Shown piece by piece: positions 41,350 through 51,860 of a DNA stretch of 64,000 nt. The stretch comes from Nectonema munidae (taxonomy: Eukaryota; Nematomorpha; Nectonematoida; Nectonematidae). Position 1 is the first letter of the stretch, and every line of letters starts with the position of its first letter. Below the pieces are notes generated by a model. It was given only the letters and a program-made list of their open reading frames with translations. It was not told the origin of the DNA and made no database searches. The position numbers and the translations under genes were made by a program. Location: contig JAUIRK010000361.1 in assembly GCA_030549495.1 (NCBI GenBank), positions 1 through 64,000 on the forward strand, given 5' to 3'.

Positions 41350-42020
41350 AAGAGTGTGCTTTTAAAATGCGTCCATTCTTTGAAAAAATATTCAAATTTT
41401 TTCATTGCACAATGTTCTTGTTGATTATTCAGTCTTTTACTTCAATTTGAATCTTAAAGTTTTATTCTTAAATGTTATTTATACTTTTTGTTATCGAATA
41501 TTTTAATAAAATAAATGTTAATTTCTAATCGAAATAAAATACATATCGCGCTGTTTTGAACAGGTCCTACTAAAACTCACCACAAAAGAAAGACTGAATA
41601 ATTTTATATCGATGAAATAAGGCTAAATAAAAGTAAAAATATCAATACTTATAGTTATATACATTTAATATCATAATTTCAATGAATTGATACTTAAGTA
41701 AAAATAAAGACTGTAAACATTTAAAAATCTTGATCTCAAGACACATCAGCCTTTTGGCTCCTGGTTACGATGCATTGGTGAAAATCAAAATCAATGGTGC
41801 CAAAAGTACCCAAGCCGAAGGAAAAAAAGCATGAGACCGGAAAAACACAAAGAGATTGATCTATTTTATATAAATTAAATGAATATAAGAAGGAATAACA
41901 AAATAAACATAGGAAGAATTAAGAAATTAATTGTTAATTCACCGCACACATACAAAGGTTCTAACAAAAATCTTGAATAAATTTTTATTTAAAATAAAAG
42001 ATAGAAAAATTATAATTCAT
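41350..42020. other. No gene seen
   Basis: AT-rich sequence left of the large hAT copy. It may include that element's 3' non-coding end, but no terminal inverted repeat could be paired. Confidence 0.4.
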
Positions 42021-44461
42021 TTAAACTATTTTTTTTAGAAATTGATCAATAAGTCCAGATTTTCGCGTGTTTATTTTTGAATTTAGTTGAATCAAATCAA
42101 TATTTTTTTTGAGTTCTTCATTTCTTTTAGTCTGAGCTGCTTTAAGAAAACTATATGCTAAATGAATAGAAGTTGGATTTTTAGAATGAATAGCATCTTC
42201 AAGTCTTTTTGAAGCTTTATCAAGTAAACTATTGGTAACTTTCTGAACGATTTCATATTCACAACTTTTTTCTTCGTAGTGCATTTCAATCTCCTCAATT
42301 TTAACTTTTTTTGACTTAAAAATTCGGCAGATTTCTTCTGCTCTCTGTTTTGCACTTTCTTGTTTTCGCTTCTCAATTTTATTCTTTTTATCTATTTCCA
42401 AATTATCTTTATACTTTCAATAAGCACTTTTGCCTAAATTAAGAAGTTCGCGAGTTAAAGGAACAGCATAGGGTCTGTTATCAAAATACTGCAATCCGCT
42501 TCTCACAACCAAACTCACATTCATAGATTTCAAAGACAAATTACTTTTATCATCAGTTAAAATTCTTTTTGAAATTGACAACTGTCTTTCAACATCGGCG
42601 TTACCATGCGAAACGCATAAAGCAGCTTTAACTATGCTCATTAATACAGGATACTTGGGCATACCGGAAGAAGTTTTGATTGAAAATATATACCTCCAAT
42701 AAAAATCGACTCTATCTTTTGTATATTTTTCAAGAATAGTCTCAGTCTGCAAAACCTTCCATTCATCTATCAAAACTTCTGTATCAGCTTTTTGAGGCAA
42801 AATGCTAGCAAGTTTTTCAATGTCACTTAAACTAGAAAAATGCGATCTTCTATCTGGAGAAAGACAACGAAAGCACTTGATTAATTCATCGCACAATAGA
42901 GATGATTTTAATATGTAAAAGCAAGACTCCTTATAGAAAGAAAAACATTTTTTCATAAAATTCGTGACTATAATGGAATCAATACCCAGTTTATTTAATT
43001 TAATTTTAATTTCTTCACAAAATATCATTTTTTTTGGATCAATAAAAATTTTTTCTGATTCATTTTCAACAGAATTTAGAAACTTTTTTAAAATTTCTTT
43101 TATGGAGAAATTCTTTTCTATAGGGGTTTCTAAAATTCTGTTTGCTAATGTGATGGTTAGATTTATAATTTCTTCATAAATAAGATGAATTAATGGCTCA
43201 GTGTTCTGAAACTTTCTGTTAAATTTTTCAAAAACCTGTATTTGCTGAATTAATAAAAAGAAGTTCGACTTTGAGAGTTGGAGTATTCAGCTGTTCAACA
43301 ATAAACTTGTAATAAAAATTTGATTTTGCGGACTTGCAATTATTTGGAACGAAAACTAGAAAATATTTTTTAAGAACATCCCATTGTTCCAATATTTTTT
43401 TAACGGAAACACCAAGAGAAATCCATCGATTGTCAGTGTGCTTCTTTAGCTTTGATATTGGGTAGTTTAATTCTTCTTGTACTTTGTGAAAATCCTCATA
43501 ACGAGTAGGCCATCCTTTAAAGTATTTGTAAACAAAAGTTAAAAAAGAAATTTTTTCATTCAAAGCCTTTATGCCTTTTGAAAACGCATTGTGAATTACA
43601 TGCAACTGACATGTTCCAGGATTAAAAAGAGTTTTTCCTCTACAAATTTTCACTGTTTCATTAATAAGGGAAAAAACTTTTTTGTTAATATTGGGACCAT
43701 CACTGAAAAGTGTAATAAAATTTTCAAACTTTAAATTGTTTGCGTTAACAACATTGATAATTGATTTTGATATAGTTTCACTTGGAGCATGGCCTAAATG
43801 CAAACTTTCTAGATGAAACGAACAAACCTGATCAAGAATGCTTGACCAAAATCTTATCATAATTTCTAGCTCTTTTTTATCTTCTAAGTTAGTTGTTTCA
43901 TCATAAGAAATAACAAAACTTTTATCTTTAGCGTCATCCAAAATCATTTTTTTTAAATATGGACCCAGTGCTTCTGTTAATAAATAGCTTAATTTAGTAG
44001 AGCCTAGTGAAAATTCTTTTGGTATTTTTCCTGGAAACATGTACTGTAAAGTTTCAGCTAAATCATTATTTGAACGTAATGAATAATTTGACAAAATACT
44101 TTTAAGCATCCAAATAAGTTCAGTTTTTGTTGCTTCATCTCGTTTGCAGAATAAGTTAGTCTGATTACAAGCTTTTTCAGGAATCGTAGAAGTAGATGCA
44201 ACTTGATCTGATTTTGAAACAGTTTCTAAAGTGCATTGAAGAATATCTGAACGTTCCACAGTTGTTTTTTTTTTTATGTTTTTCAGTGTTAGAGTGATTC
44301 ATTATTCCATGAATTCCTTTTTTCTTAATACTGATAGAAACTTTACAAATATTACAAAAGGCTTCTTCATTATTCTTTCGAATACACCAAAAATCAATTG
44401 TTTTACCAGATGCATCTTCTTTTTTGAGCCAGTCATTATTAAACTTAATATTGCGTCCCAT
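42021..44461 (-). pseudogene. Nearly full-length hAT transposase gene with a few frame breaks
   Basis: Starts MGRNIKFNNDWLKKED at 44461, then a zinc finger (FCNICKVSISIKKKG...HSNTEKHKK). The catalytic part (43228-44259) has SFVISYDETTNLEDKKE (first Asp), LFSDGPNINKKVF (second Asp), the hAT C-x2-H motif CQLHVIHNAF and DNRWISL. The C-terminal part (42417-43028) holds MPKYPVLMSIVKAALCVSHG and NADVERQLSISKRI, the dimerisation motif with the catalytic Glu. A Lys/Glu-rich coiled coil (42021-42401) ends it. Two to three frameshifts separate these blocks, so it is a recently dead transposon rather than a host gene. Confidence 0.85.
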
Positions 44462-45009
44462 TTAAAAAAATTTACTATCTAAACTGAAATCAAAATATAA
44501 AAAAAGAAATCATTTAAAAATTTAAATTGAAATTTTTTTATAATCAAAAACTTTTTTGGAAAATAACAAGATTATTAAAATTTTTCTATTTAAATCTTTC
44601 ATCTACAAAAACTTCTTTAAATTTCCAAAGTATTTAGATCAATATTTAAACAAAAGCAACCTTAAAAATACAGTTAATTCGTTAAAAGCCCAATTACAAA
44701 AATAACAACTAGATAAATATATGCAAATATCATAATTTTAAATAGAAACACAAGAAAATAAAATAAATCAACTTACATACTGATGTTAAGTATATAAAAA
44801 AGTAATTCCTGCAACATTTTTTCTGAGCAGTCTAACAAAAATAAAAAGCAATCAAGTTTGTTTTCAGATTGTAAAGGGAAATACCTTTACATATTATGGC
44901 CCTTTTTGTAGTGTATCACATAACAAAGAGAAGAGTGTAATTAAATCAAAACACATACTTGAGAATATAAAAAAAATAATATAAGCAAGACATTGAGCAA
45001 AACTTTATT
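44462..45009. other. No gene seen
   Basis: AT-rich sequence between two hAT pieces, probably non-coding ends of one or both. No paired repeats found. Confidence 0.4.
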
Positions 45010-45353
45010 TCATTTTAATAAAAGTACTTCATAAAAAGTAAGTAAAGCCGAAAGTGTTTCGTCATTTAATCTGTTTCTTATTTTTGTCTTGAAGCATCCC
45101 ATTGAAGAAAATACTCTTTCTGGTAGAGAAGATGTTGGCTTTATTGTTTTCAGGGCACTGTAAACTAGTTCCAGCTTTTCTGGTCTTTTTTTATATTCTT
45201 TAAAGAGAAAAAATTCTTTTTTGATAGAACTTAATAGTGTTTCACCATCATGTTCAAAACGTTGTTCATTTTTGTATTTCCCCATGATTTCATTCATTGA
45301 TTTCATTTTTTTCTGTTTTACCCCGGGGCAACGGGGACGGGGTGGAATCTCTA
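45010..45353 (-). mobile_element. hAT fragment: terminal repeat joined to the transposase C-terminus
   Basis: The minus-strand end at 45353 reads TAGAGATTCCACCCCG and continues GC-rich (GTTGCCCCGGGG). Directly inside, 45306-45010 codes FEHDGETLLSSIKKEFF, KTIKPTSSLPERVFSSMGCF and RNRLNDETLSALL, the hAT C-terminal dimerisation motif. The middle of the gene is missing, so this is an internally deleted copy. Its other end was not identified. Confidence 0.65.
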
Positions 45354-45667
45354 GTTGTACTTAGCTATAATTCAATTGTATTATGTGCGCATTCACTATT
45401 TTACAGTTAAAAACAAATATAAAAAAGGTTCTAAAATTTAATAAAGGTTCCAAAAAAGTGAAAAAGGTTCCAAAGGTTCTACGCTGGGATGTCTGCATAC
45501 ACAACTTAACACTCACTCACACCCCATACAATGACATCTATAAACGGATACATTATTATAACCCAATACTAAGCACATTACATCTACTCTTCTATTTCTC
45601 TTTCTCCTATATTGTAAGTAATTTTAAACACATCACCTTACAACCACCTTAACAAACACTACAACTC

Positions 45668-46666
45668 CAGGGCTGACAAGTTTCGGAAATTGTAATGCGG
45701 GTGGAAATTTTTCTTCAAGCCTTGGATAAAATTTAATTTGTTCAGTTTTTTTCACAAAAAAAACAGCCATTAAAAATGCTTTTGCGAGAATTAATAGCCA
45801 ATAGACTTCATCTATGTACACAGGCCCCTAGCCAGAAAAAAATTTTAATTAGAGGAGGGGGCACTCAATTAGGTTTGGTTAGGTTTCTACATCATTTAGT
45901 CGCCGTTTTAAAACTAGAACGCCCAAAGGGGTCAATTTGACCCTTGCAATATCTTAAATGGCAAGAATTTATGTTATTTGTTGTCTATTCTACTTGAAAC
46001 TCAAAAAATTCCTAAAAAAATACATTATTTTTAAACAGAGTCATTAATATACTAAAAAAGCAAAAGCAAAAAAAGGCACTAGGCCCTACAGTAAAATCTA
46101 AAAGATCTGTTATAAAAGGTTATTTTTGAGTTCGTGGATACTTTTTATTGATTTCTAAATCTCAAATTAATAAACTATACATAAGAGTGAAACTAAACGT
46201 TTTTTATGTAACACTCTATGGAAATTATCATTTTTGAACTACATGTTTTCATAGCTATATAGAATGTGAGAGAAGTTACTATGTCTAAAAGTTAAAATAT
46301 CAAATTATATTCTATAAGTAGATAGGCTTTCCATAAGTTAGAGTAAATGATTGTGCCTGATCGCATTAAAAAATAAAGTTGAAGTATAATTTTTTTCGCT
46401 TCATAAGTATAATTACAAAGCTAACTGTACCTGATGAAATATGATTTTTAATTACAAAAAATTAATAATTATTTTTGATTAAAATTGTATTGATGATTCG
46501 CTTTTTTGACTGTATAATAACTCAGGTTGGGGGTTGGAAATTAAAATATTTTGAAACTTCTTCAGAGATTGCCATTTTAATATCAGCATACTAGACACTT
46601 TTTTCAAATTTTTTTATATCAATTTGCGGGTGACTCCTGCTCATTGCGGGTGACTTGACAACCCTG
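45668..46666. mobile_element. 999-base element with terminal inverted repeats and 6-base flanking repeat
   Basis: The left end reads CAGGGCTGACAAGTTTCGG; the right end reversed reads CAGGGTTGTCAAGTCACCCG. CAACTC touches both outer sides (45662-45667, 46667-46672). GCGGGTG blocks are repeated just inside each end. There is no credible coding sequence. The ends resemble hAT, but the duplication length is unlike the usual 8, so the superfamily is open. Confidence 0.65.
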
Positions 46667-47519
46667 CAACTCTATATACTTACACCACACATATATTATT
46701 ACTCATATTTTTCAAACTGATAAATTTCTCGTTTAGAATCCTGAAAAAGACTGTAATATGGAAACATTGATTCAATTCCTTTTACTTTGTAAACTAAGGA
46801 AAATAAAAAATTTTCTTTAATAAAAATATGAATATTGAAAGTTAGTTATTTAATTAATTCATTTTGGGCTATTGTTCCTGTAGAGGAACTCAGACGAATT
46901 CGAAATCCTATGAAAAAAATAGGGATGTCAAAATCGTCTGCTTTACGTGAACTAAAATAGGTTTGAAAGAGATTTTAATACTTCTTTTAAATTAAGGTAT
47001 TAAAGACAAACAGGATTTAGTACAAATTTAGTGTATTTTAAATTTATATTGATTTTAGAAGTAATAAAAATTAAGTTAAATTATTTAAATTTCTAAAACA
47101 AACTAACATAATTCTTATAGATATAATAAAAATAAATGTATTATTATAAAAAAATAATTACCTTTGTGTCATATACAGAATTTAAAGATCTTAAAGGGCA
47201 CCATATAACAAAACAAAGAAATTCTAGAATGGTGCTAATCATATTTATATGCAGGGAGACAAAGGGAATTGTGTTTACATTGATCAAAAAGGGTCACGTA
47301 ACATTATTAAACCAATCAAAAAAAAGAATAAAAATTTAACAAAAATTTAAAATTACTTTCTTATTTTTCATTAAATATTATTCAAAAAATATTTTGAGAT
47401 AAATAAAAAATATAAAATAATAAAGTGTCCATTGAAAGAATATATCCAATAATAAAAGATTTAAAAATTCTTCATTGAAACATACAAGTAGGTAGGTACG
47501 TAGATATCTTAAAACACTT
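46667..47519. other. No gene; one small repeat
   Basis: CAGACGA at 46891-46897 and TCGTCTGC at 46934-46941 face each other, as in the piggyBac-type miniature elements at 19.0 and 36.0 kb, within sequence beginning near CATTTTGGG and ending CTAAAATAGG. The rest is AT-rich and featureless. Confidence 0.4.
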
Positions 47520-48045
47520 TCCAGCGTGTGCTGATATGCTTGCGTAAGCTTGAGAGTTTGTTAAGGAGGATGGAGATGTTGGTAGAGATAGGGAGGGATA
47601 CAGATATTATATAGAAACGAAAGGCAGATTAGTTTGTCATAGGGCAATCAACGGTGGTGAGAGTTGTTTCAATTGTATCAATGAGGGTTGCTAGGGATTT
47701 TAATAATGTTGGGTGTAACAGAAGATCTGAGAGTGCTGTTGGAGATCTAATAAGTAAAGAAAGGCAGCGAATTAGAAGATCTGACGATGATAAGAGAAGA
47801 TTTGACATGTGAAGATGAGATGGTATGACGTTTCTATTGTGTCGCATCCGAAACGACAGTATGGATTTTCGCTAACTTTAATTCGGAAGATATATGCTTT
47901 GCATTAGCCGTGCCTGGTAGCCAACAAATGGTTTTACTCTGTGGTGTAATTTTTTTGTTTTTGAAGGTTGTGTGTATTATACACATGTGTGGTAAAGAGG
48001 AAATTAGTGCATTCTGAGATGAAGATATGGACATCTGCCATTCTT
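47520..48045 (-). pseudogene. Unidentified coding-like stretch
   Basis: Richer in GC than its surroundings and open in consecutive minus-strand frames. After a good acceptor (TTATCCCCTTTAG before 48045) it reads EEWQMSISSSQNALISSLP, HMCIIHTTFKNKK and KTICWLPGTANAKHISSEL. From 47847, in another frame that overlaps the first, LHMSNLLLSSSDLLIRCLS then LLHPTLLKSLATLIDTIE, a Leu-rich helical pattern. Either one indel separates the two or a short intron is used. I recognise neither part. It could be the 3' part of a host gene or an old element. Confidence 0.35.
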
Positions 48046-48431
48046 CTAAAGGGGATAAGTGAATGTGCGTTAGAAACATACAAGTATATAAAATTGCTAT
48101 TTAGAGATTTATAAAATGATAAATTGAAAAATAAAAAATAATAAAATGGAATAGGTGATAGGAGCAGTGTCATAAGGGAAGTTAGGTTTCACAATTAGGA
48201 TACACTACGAATATTTTTTGTAAAAAATACGATTATAAATTACCTACGAAAAAATACAAAAATTAATGAGCTTCGGTAAGATTTCGATCTCTGGTACTTT
48301 TTATTTTATCGAACCGAGTTGCAAATAAATGTATCTAAAGGCCCTTACTTAAGTGATAACATATTCCACTCAATAAAGTTTTGTAATTTATTTTTTTAAC
48401 ATTAGAAAGATGGAAAATTTTTAATACTTTC

Positions 48432-50290
48432 AAAGACAAAATTGTCATTTTTGACCATTTTCAATAAAATTAATTTTTTTCTATAAACTTCAGAATTTAA
48501 GAGTTTATTTTTTTCAAAAACATTAAAGTAATCAGAAAGCAACAGCTTTCGTTTGCTTTAGTGGAACAAAGCTCTTTTATCAAAGTTTTCAAAAAATGTT
48601 TCCTTGAAATATTATGATTTGTAGTCGCTTTGTAAAGTATATACGTATTTAACCCACACAAGTCCAGTAAATTGAAAAAAGATGCTAATCTTCTTCTTAT
48701 TGTTTTGCATGTATTATGCCTTGCCATCTGGTCTATCAGGTCAACGCCGTATTTATTATTGTTGTAAAAACTAATTATATCTGGTAGTTTTTTTGTGTGT
48801 GTTTGATCAATTTTAAGAACTTTATGCATTGAACTTGTAATGCAAACATTTTTTGTTTTTTCACCTTTATAAATTGTTAGGCTACAGTTAGAGTCATTTA
48901 TATAAGCTTCTCTAGAGTATAATGTTTTGTTTTTCATGAGATCATCACAATTAAATATTTCATGACGATTTTTCCTTATAGTTCCAACAATTGTTGTTTT
49001 TCGTTTCATGAAGCTTTCTGCAGTTTCTAGACTTGGAAAAAAGTTGCCCATTGTCACATTATTTCCTTTGTCAAAATAAGGCTTCAAAAGTTGCAAAGCA
49101 AGTGATTTTTCAGTTCTAGATTTATCTTTACCCAAATAAGGACACAAGTACTTTGAAAAGTTATCAACTAAACACCTAAATTTAATGTCAAACTTATCCA
49201 GCTTTGATGGCATGTACTGAAGAAAAGAACAGCGACATTTAGATGAAAAAAGCTGCTCATCAACCTCGAAGCTGAAAGATTGAACATAACATAGCTGTGA
49301 GTTTTGAATAAAACTTTCCCAAACATCTCTAATCAAACAAAACTTGTCCTTTGATTTATTTTATCTTCTTGAAATAACATCATCAAAACGAATGAATATG
49401 TTTCATTATTTTTTTGAAGTTGTCTCGATAGATTGTTTTTGAAAATAGCAATTACATATTTTTTGTTCCATAGATCATTCAAAGGTGTGTATTTTGCAGC
49501 AAAAATGCCTCTTGCATATAATAAACCGATAAATTTTTTTATATCTTCTAACGAAACAAAAAATTTTTATCAAGAAGTTTCCCATGTATTGTGGTGTATT
49601 CTACTAAAGACTTCATCATATATTTGCTAAAGAGTAATTGAAATGCGGAAAAAGAACTTTCTTTCACAATATTTTTTTTTGAATATGAAGTTGGCCCGGA
49701 TTTGGCTGTGAAATATTTTCTTTTTTCACTCTTCCTTTATTAGAAACAGCTAATTGATTATACCATCCTGACTTTGAAATGGCGGTGTTCTCTAAATCAC
49801 TTTCAAATTCTTCCGAACTTTCTGAAAAATCAAAATTATTTCAGTCGTTCATCCCAAAGTCGTCTTCAAGTGTAGATAAAGAAAAGTTGGAGTCAGAATC
49901 TTCAGAATACTCTATTATTTTTTGTAAATAGAATTTTTCTAATAAACACAACATTCTCTATTTCATAAAAGTTTTATTATGAATTTTTAATAATTTTTTT
50001 TAATTTAAATAATAAAGGTATCTTAGCGAACTTTTCTTTTATATATAAGGTCCTGAAATTTTGTATATCACTTAAAAATCTTTTTTGTTTTTCAAACGTG
50101 TCATTTTTGACCATTTAGTCATTATAGGTATATAAGCTCATTTCATCAAAAAATATATAGTTTCACTAAAGAAATTTTTTTTTACCTAAGGATAACAAAG
50201 AAAAATAAAAGTAAACAAGTTTTTCGCCTGTCTAATTTAAAAAAAATTGAAAAATCTAAAATATTTTTGAAGTGGTCAAAAATGACCACT
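48432..50290 (-). mobile_element. piggyBac element, degraded
   Basis: A transposase gene on the minus strand is flanked by copies of TCATTTTTGACCA: 48445-48457 on one side, 50101-50113 and within the palindrome AGTGGTCAAAAATGACCACT (50271-50290) on the other. These are probably its subterminal repeats. The outer TTAA sites could not be fixed. Confidence 0.65.
48497..49960 (-). pseudogene. piggyBac transposase (PGBD-like), inactive
   Basis: The N-terminus at about 49,690-49,930 is acidic (IEYSEDSDSNFSLSTLEDD, SGWYNQLAVSNKGRVKKEN). The middle is at about 49,440-49,640 with frame breaks. The DDE part is open at 48497-49336: SFEVDEQLFSSKCRCSFLQ (first Asp), NVTMGNFFPSLETAESF where the second catalytic Asp of the DNFF motif is Gly, GTIRKNRHEI, and NNKYGVDLIDQMARHNT with the GVD..DQ Asp pair. 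RRLASFFNLLDLCGLNTYIL completes the domain. The lost Asp makes it catalytically dead in addition to the frame breaks. Confidence 0.88.
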
Positions 50291-50339
50291 TCGTTTTTCT
50301 AGTGTTATTAATTGGGGTGTTGAATATTTTCTGAAGGCG

Positions 50340-50590
50340 CTTAAAGCGTGGTTGTAAAGCATGCTCTGAAAAAGACTGAAATCCTCTACACCGAAGCCTG
50401 ATGCTGCTCCAAAAGACTGTGATGCCTTGTCAGTTATGTTGTGTACAATATGACATGGGCATCCTATAATGTGAGTCGTACTATTTTTCTAAAGAACCCA
50501 AGCTATAATAGAGTTGTGCTTACGTATATTGACACTTACATTGTCAATACTAATACCAAAGCAGTAGAAATCTCATATTATACATAGAAA
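50340..50590 (-). pseudogene. hAT transposase fragment (CPCHIVHN type)
   Basis: Reads YCFGISIDNVSVNIRKHNS then IIAWVL, a stop, and HIIGCPCHIVHNITDKASQ then SFGAASGFGVEDFSLF. This matches hAT proteins with DNTSVN..NS and GCPCHxxHN..FxxxSGFDVEDF, giving the second catalytic Asp and the C-x2-H motif. The rest of the gene is absent. Confidence 0.6.
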
Positions 50591-50621
50591 TCTATAGAAA
50601 TCTCATATTATACATACACAT
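50567..50621. repeat. Short tandem duplication
   Basis: AGAAATCTCATATTATACAT occurs twice in a row with an AGAAATCTAT spacer. It lies at the edge of the hAT fragment. Confidence 0.7.
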
Positions 50622-50710
50622 ACACCAGCATTTATATAAGATTATTGTGTACAATTTTTGCTTATTTATTTTTCCTTTAAAAAGTGCATGGGGAAAAACC
50701 AAAAATTTTA

Positions 50711-50760
50711 GGGGGGGGGGGGGGGGGGGCAAAGATTAATACAGGGGGGCACGTGCCCCA
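50711..50760. repeat. Poly-G run and GGGGCACGTGCCCC palindrome
   Basis: 19 consecutive G (50711-50729) in otherwise AT-rich DNA, followed after a short gap by GGGGGGCACGTGCCCC. The palindrome is a frequent hAT-type end. The G run may be slippage at another such end. Confidence 0.8.
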
Positions 50761-51860
50761 AAATTATATACGTATCGCGGGCACTGCTTCTATTATCTTC
50801 TAATTTGTGAGTTTTTTTATAGAAATCATTCACAAATATAGGGTAATTCCTCGACATTTCTCGCCTTGACTTTCGCAGCTTCTATGCATCCCATATTTTT
50901 GAAAAGTTATTATCCCGTGTTCCCTAAAACGATAAATATGATAATGTTTTTATGAAGATATAATAGAAACTTTGATTTGTATTATCCCAGCAACTTTCTA
51001 TCACTATTTTTTTTTCATCAGTAAAAAAACCACTACTAGTTGTTTAATTAATTGTCAAGACCTTTGAAAATAATTCATAGCACTTCCTAACCCAACATCA
51101 GATTAATTGGGGCTATTCAAAGGAGTGTTCCCGCTTTTATTTTATTTTGATTTCTTTTCTATGTCAAGAAAACTTTCAACCATTTTAGGAGGGGAGTAAA
51201 AAACTGGGCTTCATCAGAATTGTTTATGTGTGAACAAAAAAACTAATTCGAAAATTTTCACTTATTGCGCTTCTGTTTGCAACGCCTCAACAACAGTAAA
51301 TGAGAGTTTACTATAATTAAAATCTATATGAAATATAATGCCATAAATAAATATATAAATATAAAATATATAAGTTATTTGTTACTTGAACTTGGGTCAA
51401 AGCTTAGCAAATTTTAAAAATGTCAAAATAATATTTTTAAAGATATTATGTATATTCTGTTAGTTATTAAAAAAGTAAAAATTATATTTATTGATTAAAA
51501 CTTTATATTAGCTGTAACTTCTACTTAAAATTTCCCATTTTTTTAAAAAATATCGAATGATATAAAATAAACTGAATAACTTTGGGCAAGTATATTTTTT
51601 TAGTGTTAATGCAAAAAGGATTACAGACATCAATATTTTTACAAATACCCCTGTAATGTGTCTTTTCAAACACTTTTCCCAACACACTCATTTATATTAG
51701 TTATAAATTAAAAAATTTTTTCTTAATAAAAAAAAATAAACTTAATAAAACTTCTTATCATATGCTTTAAAAAGTTTTAAGTTTTTTCTTTGTTACTCTT
51801 TTATATTTTTATATAAAATATCAATTTTTATTTTTTACTTCTTTCTCCCACTAAAACTTT
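50761..51860. other. No gene seen
   Basis: AT-rich sequence between the poly-G repeat and the second piggyBac relative, with no recognisable motif or repeat ends. Confidence 0.45.

Noticed and set aside
42021-44461. Large hAT transposase as a domesticated host gene
   Set aside because: Frame breaks between otherwise well-kept domains and other hAT debris around it point to a recently dead transposon.
45383-45652. Plus-strand frame with repeated AAAGGTTC units as a coding repeat protein
   Set aside because: A short low-complexity repeat (about 45,425-45,480) explains it; no further protein features.
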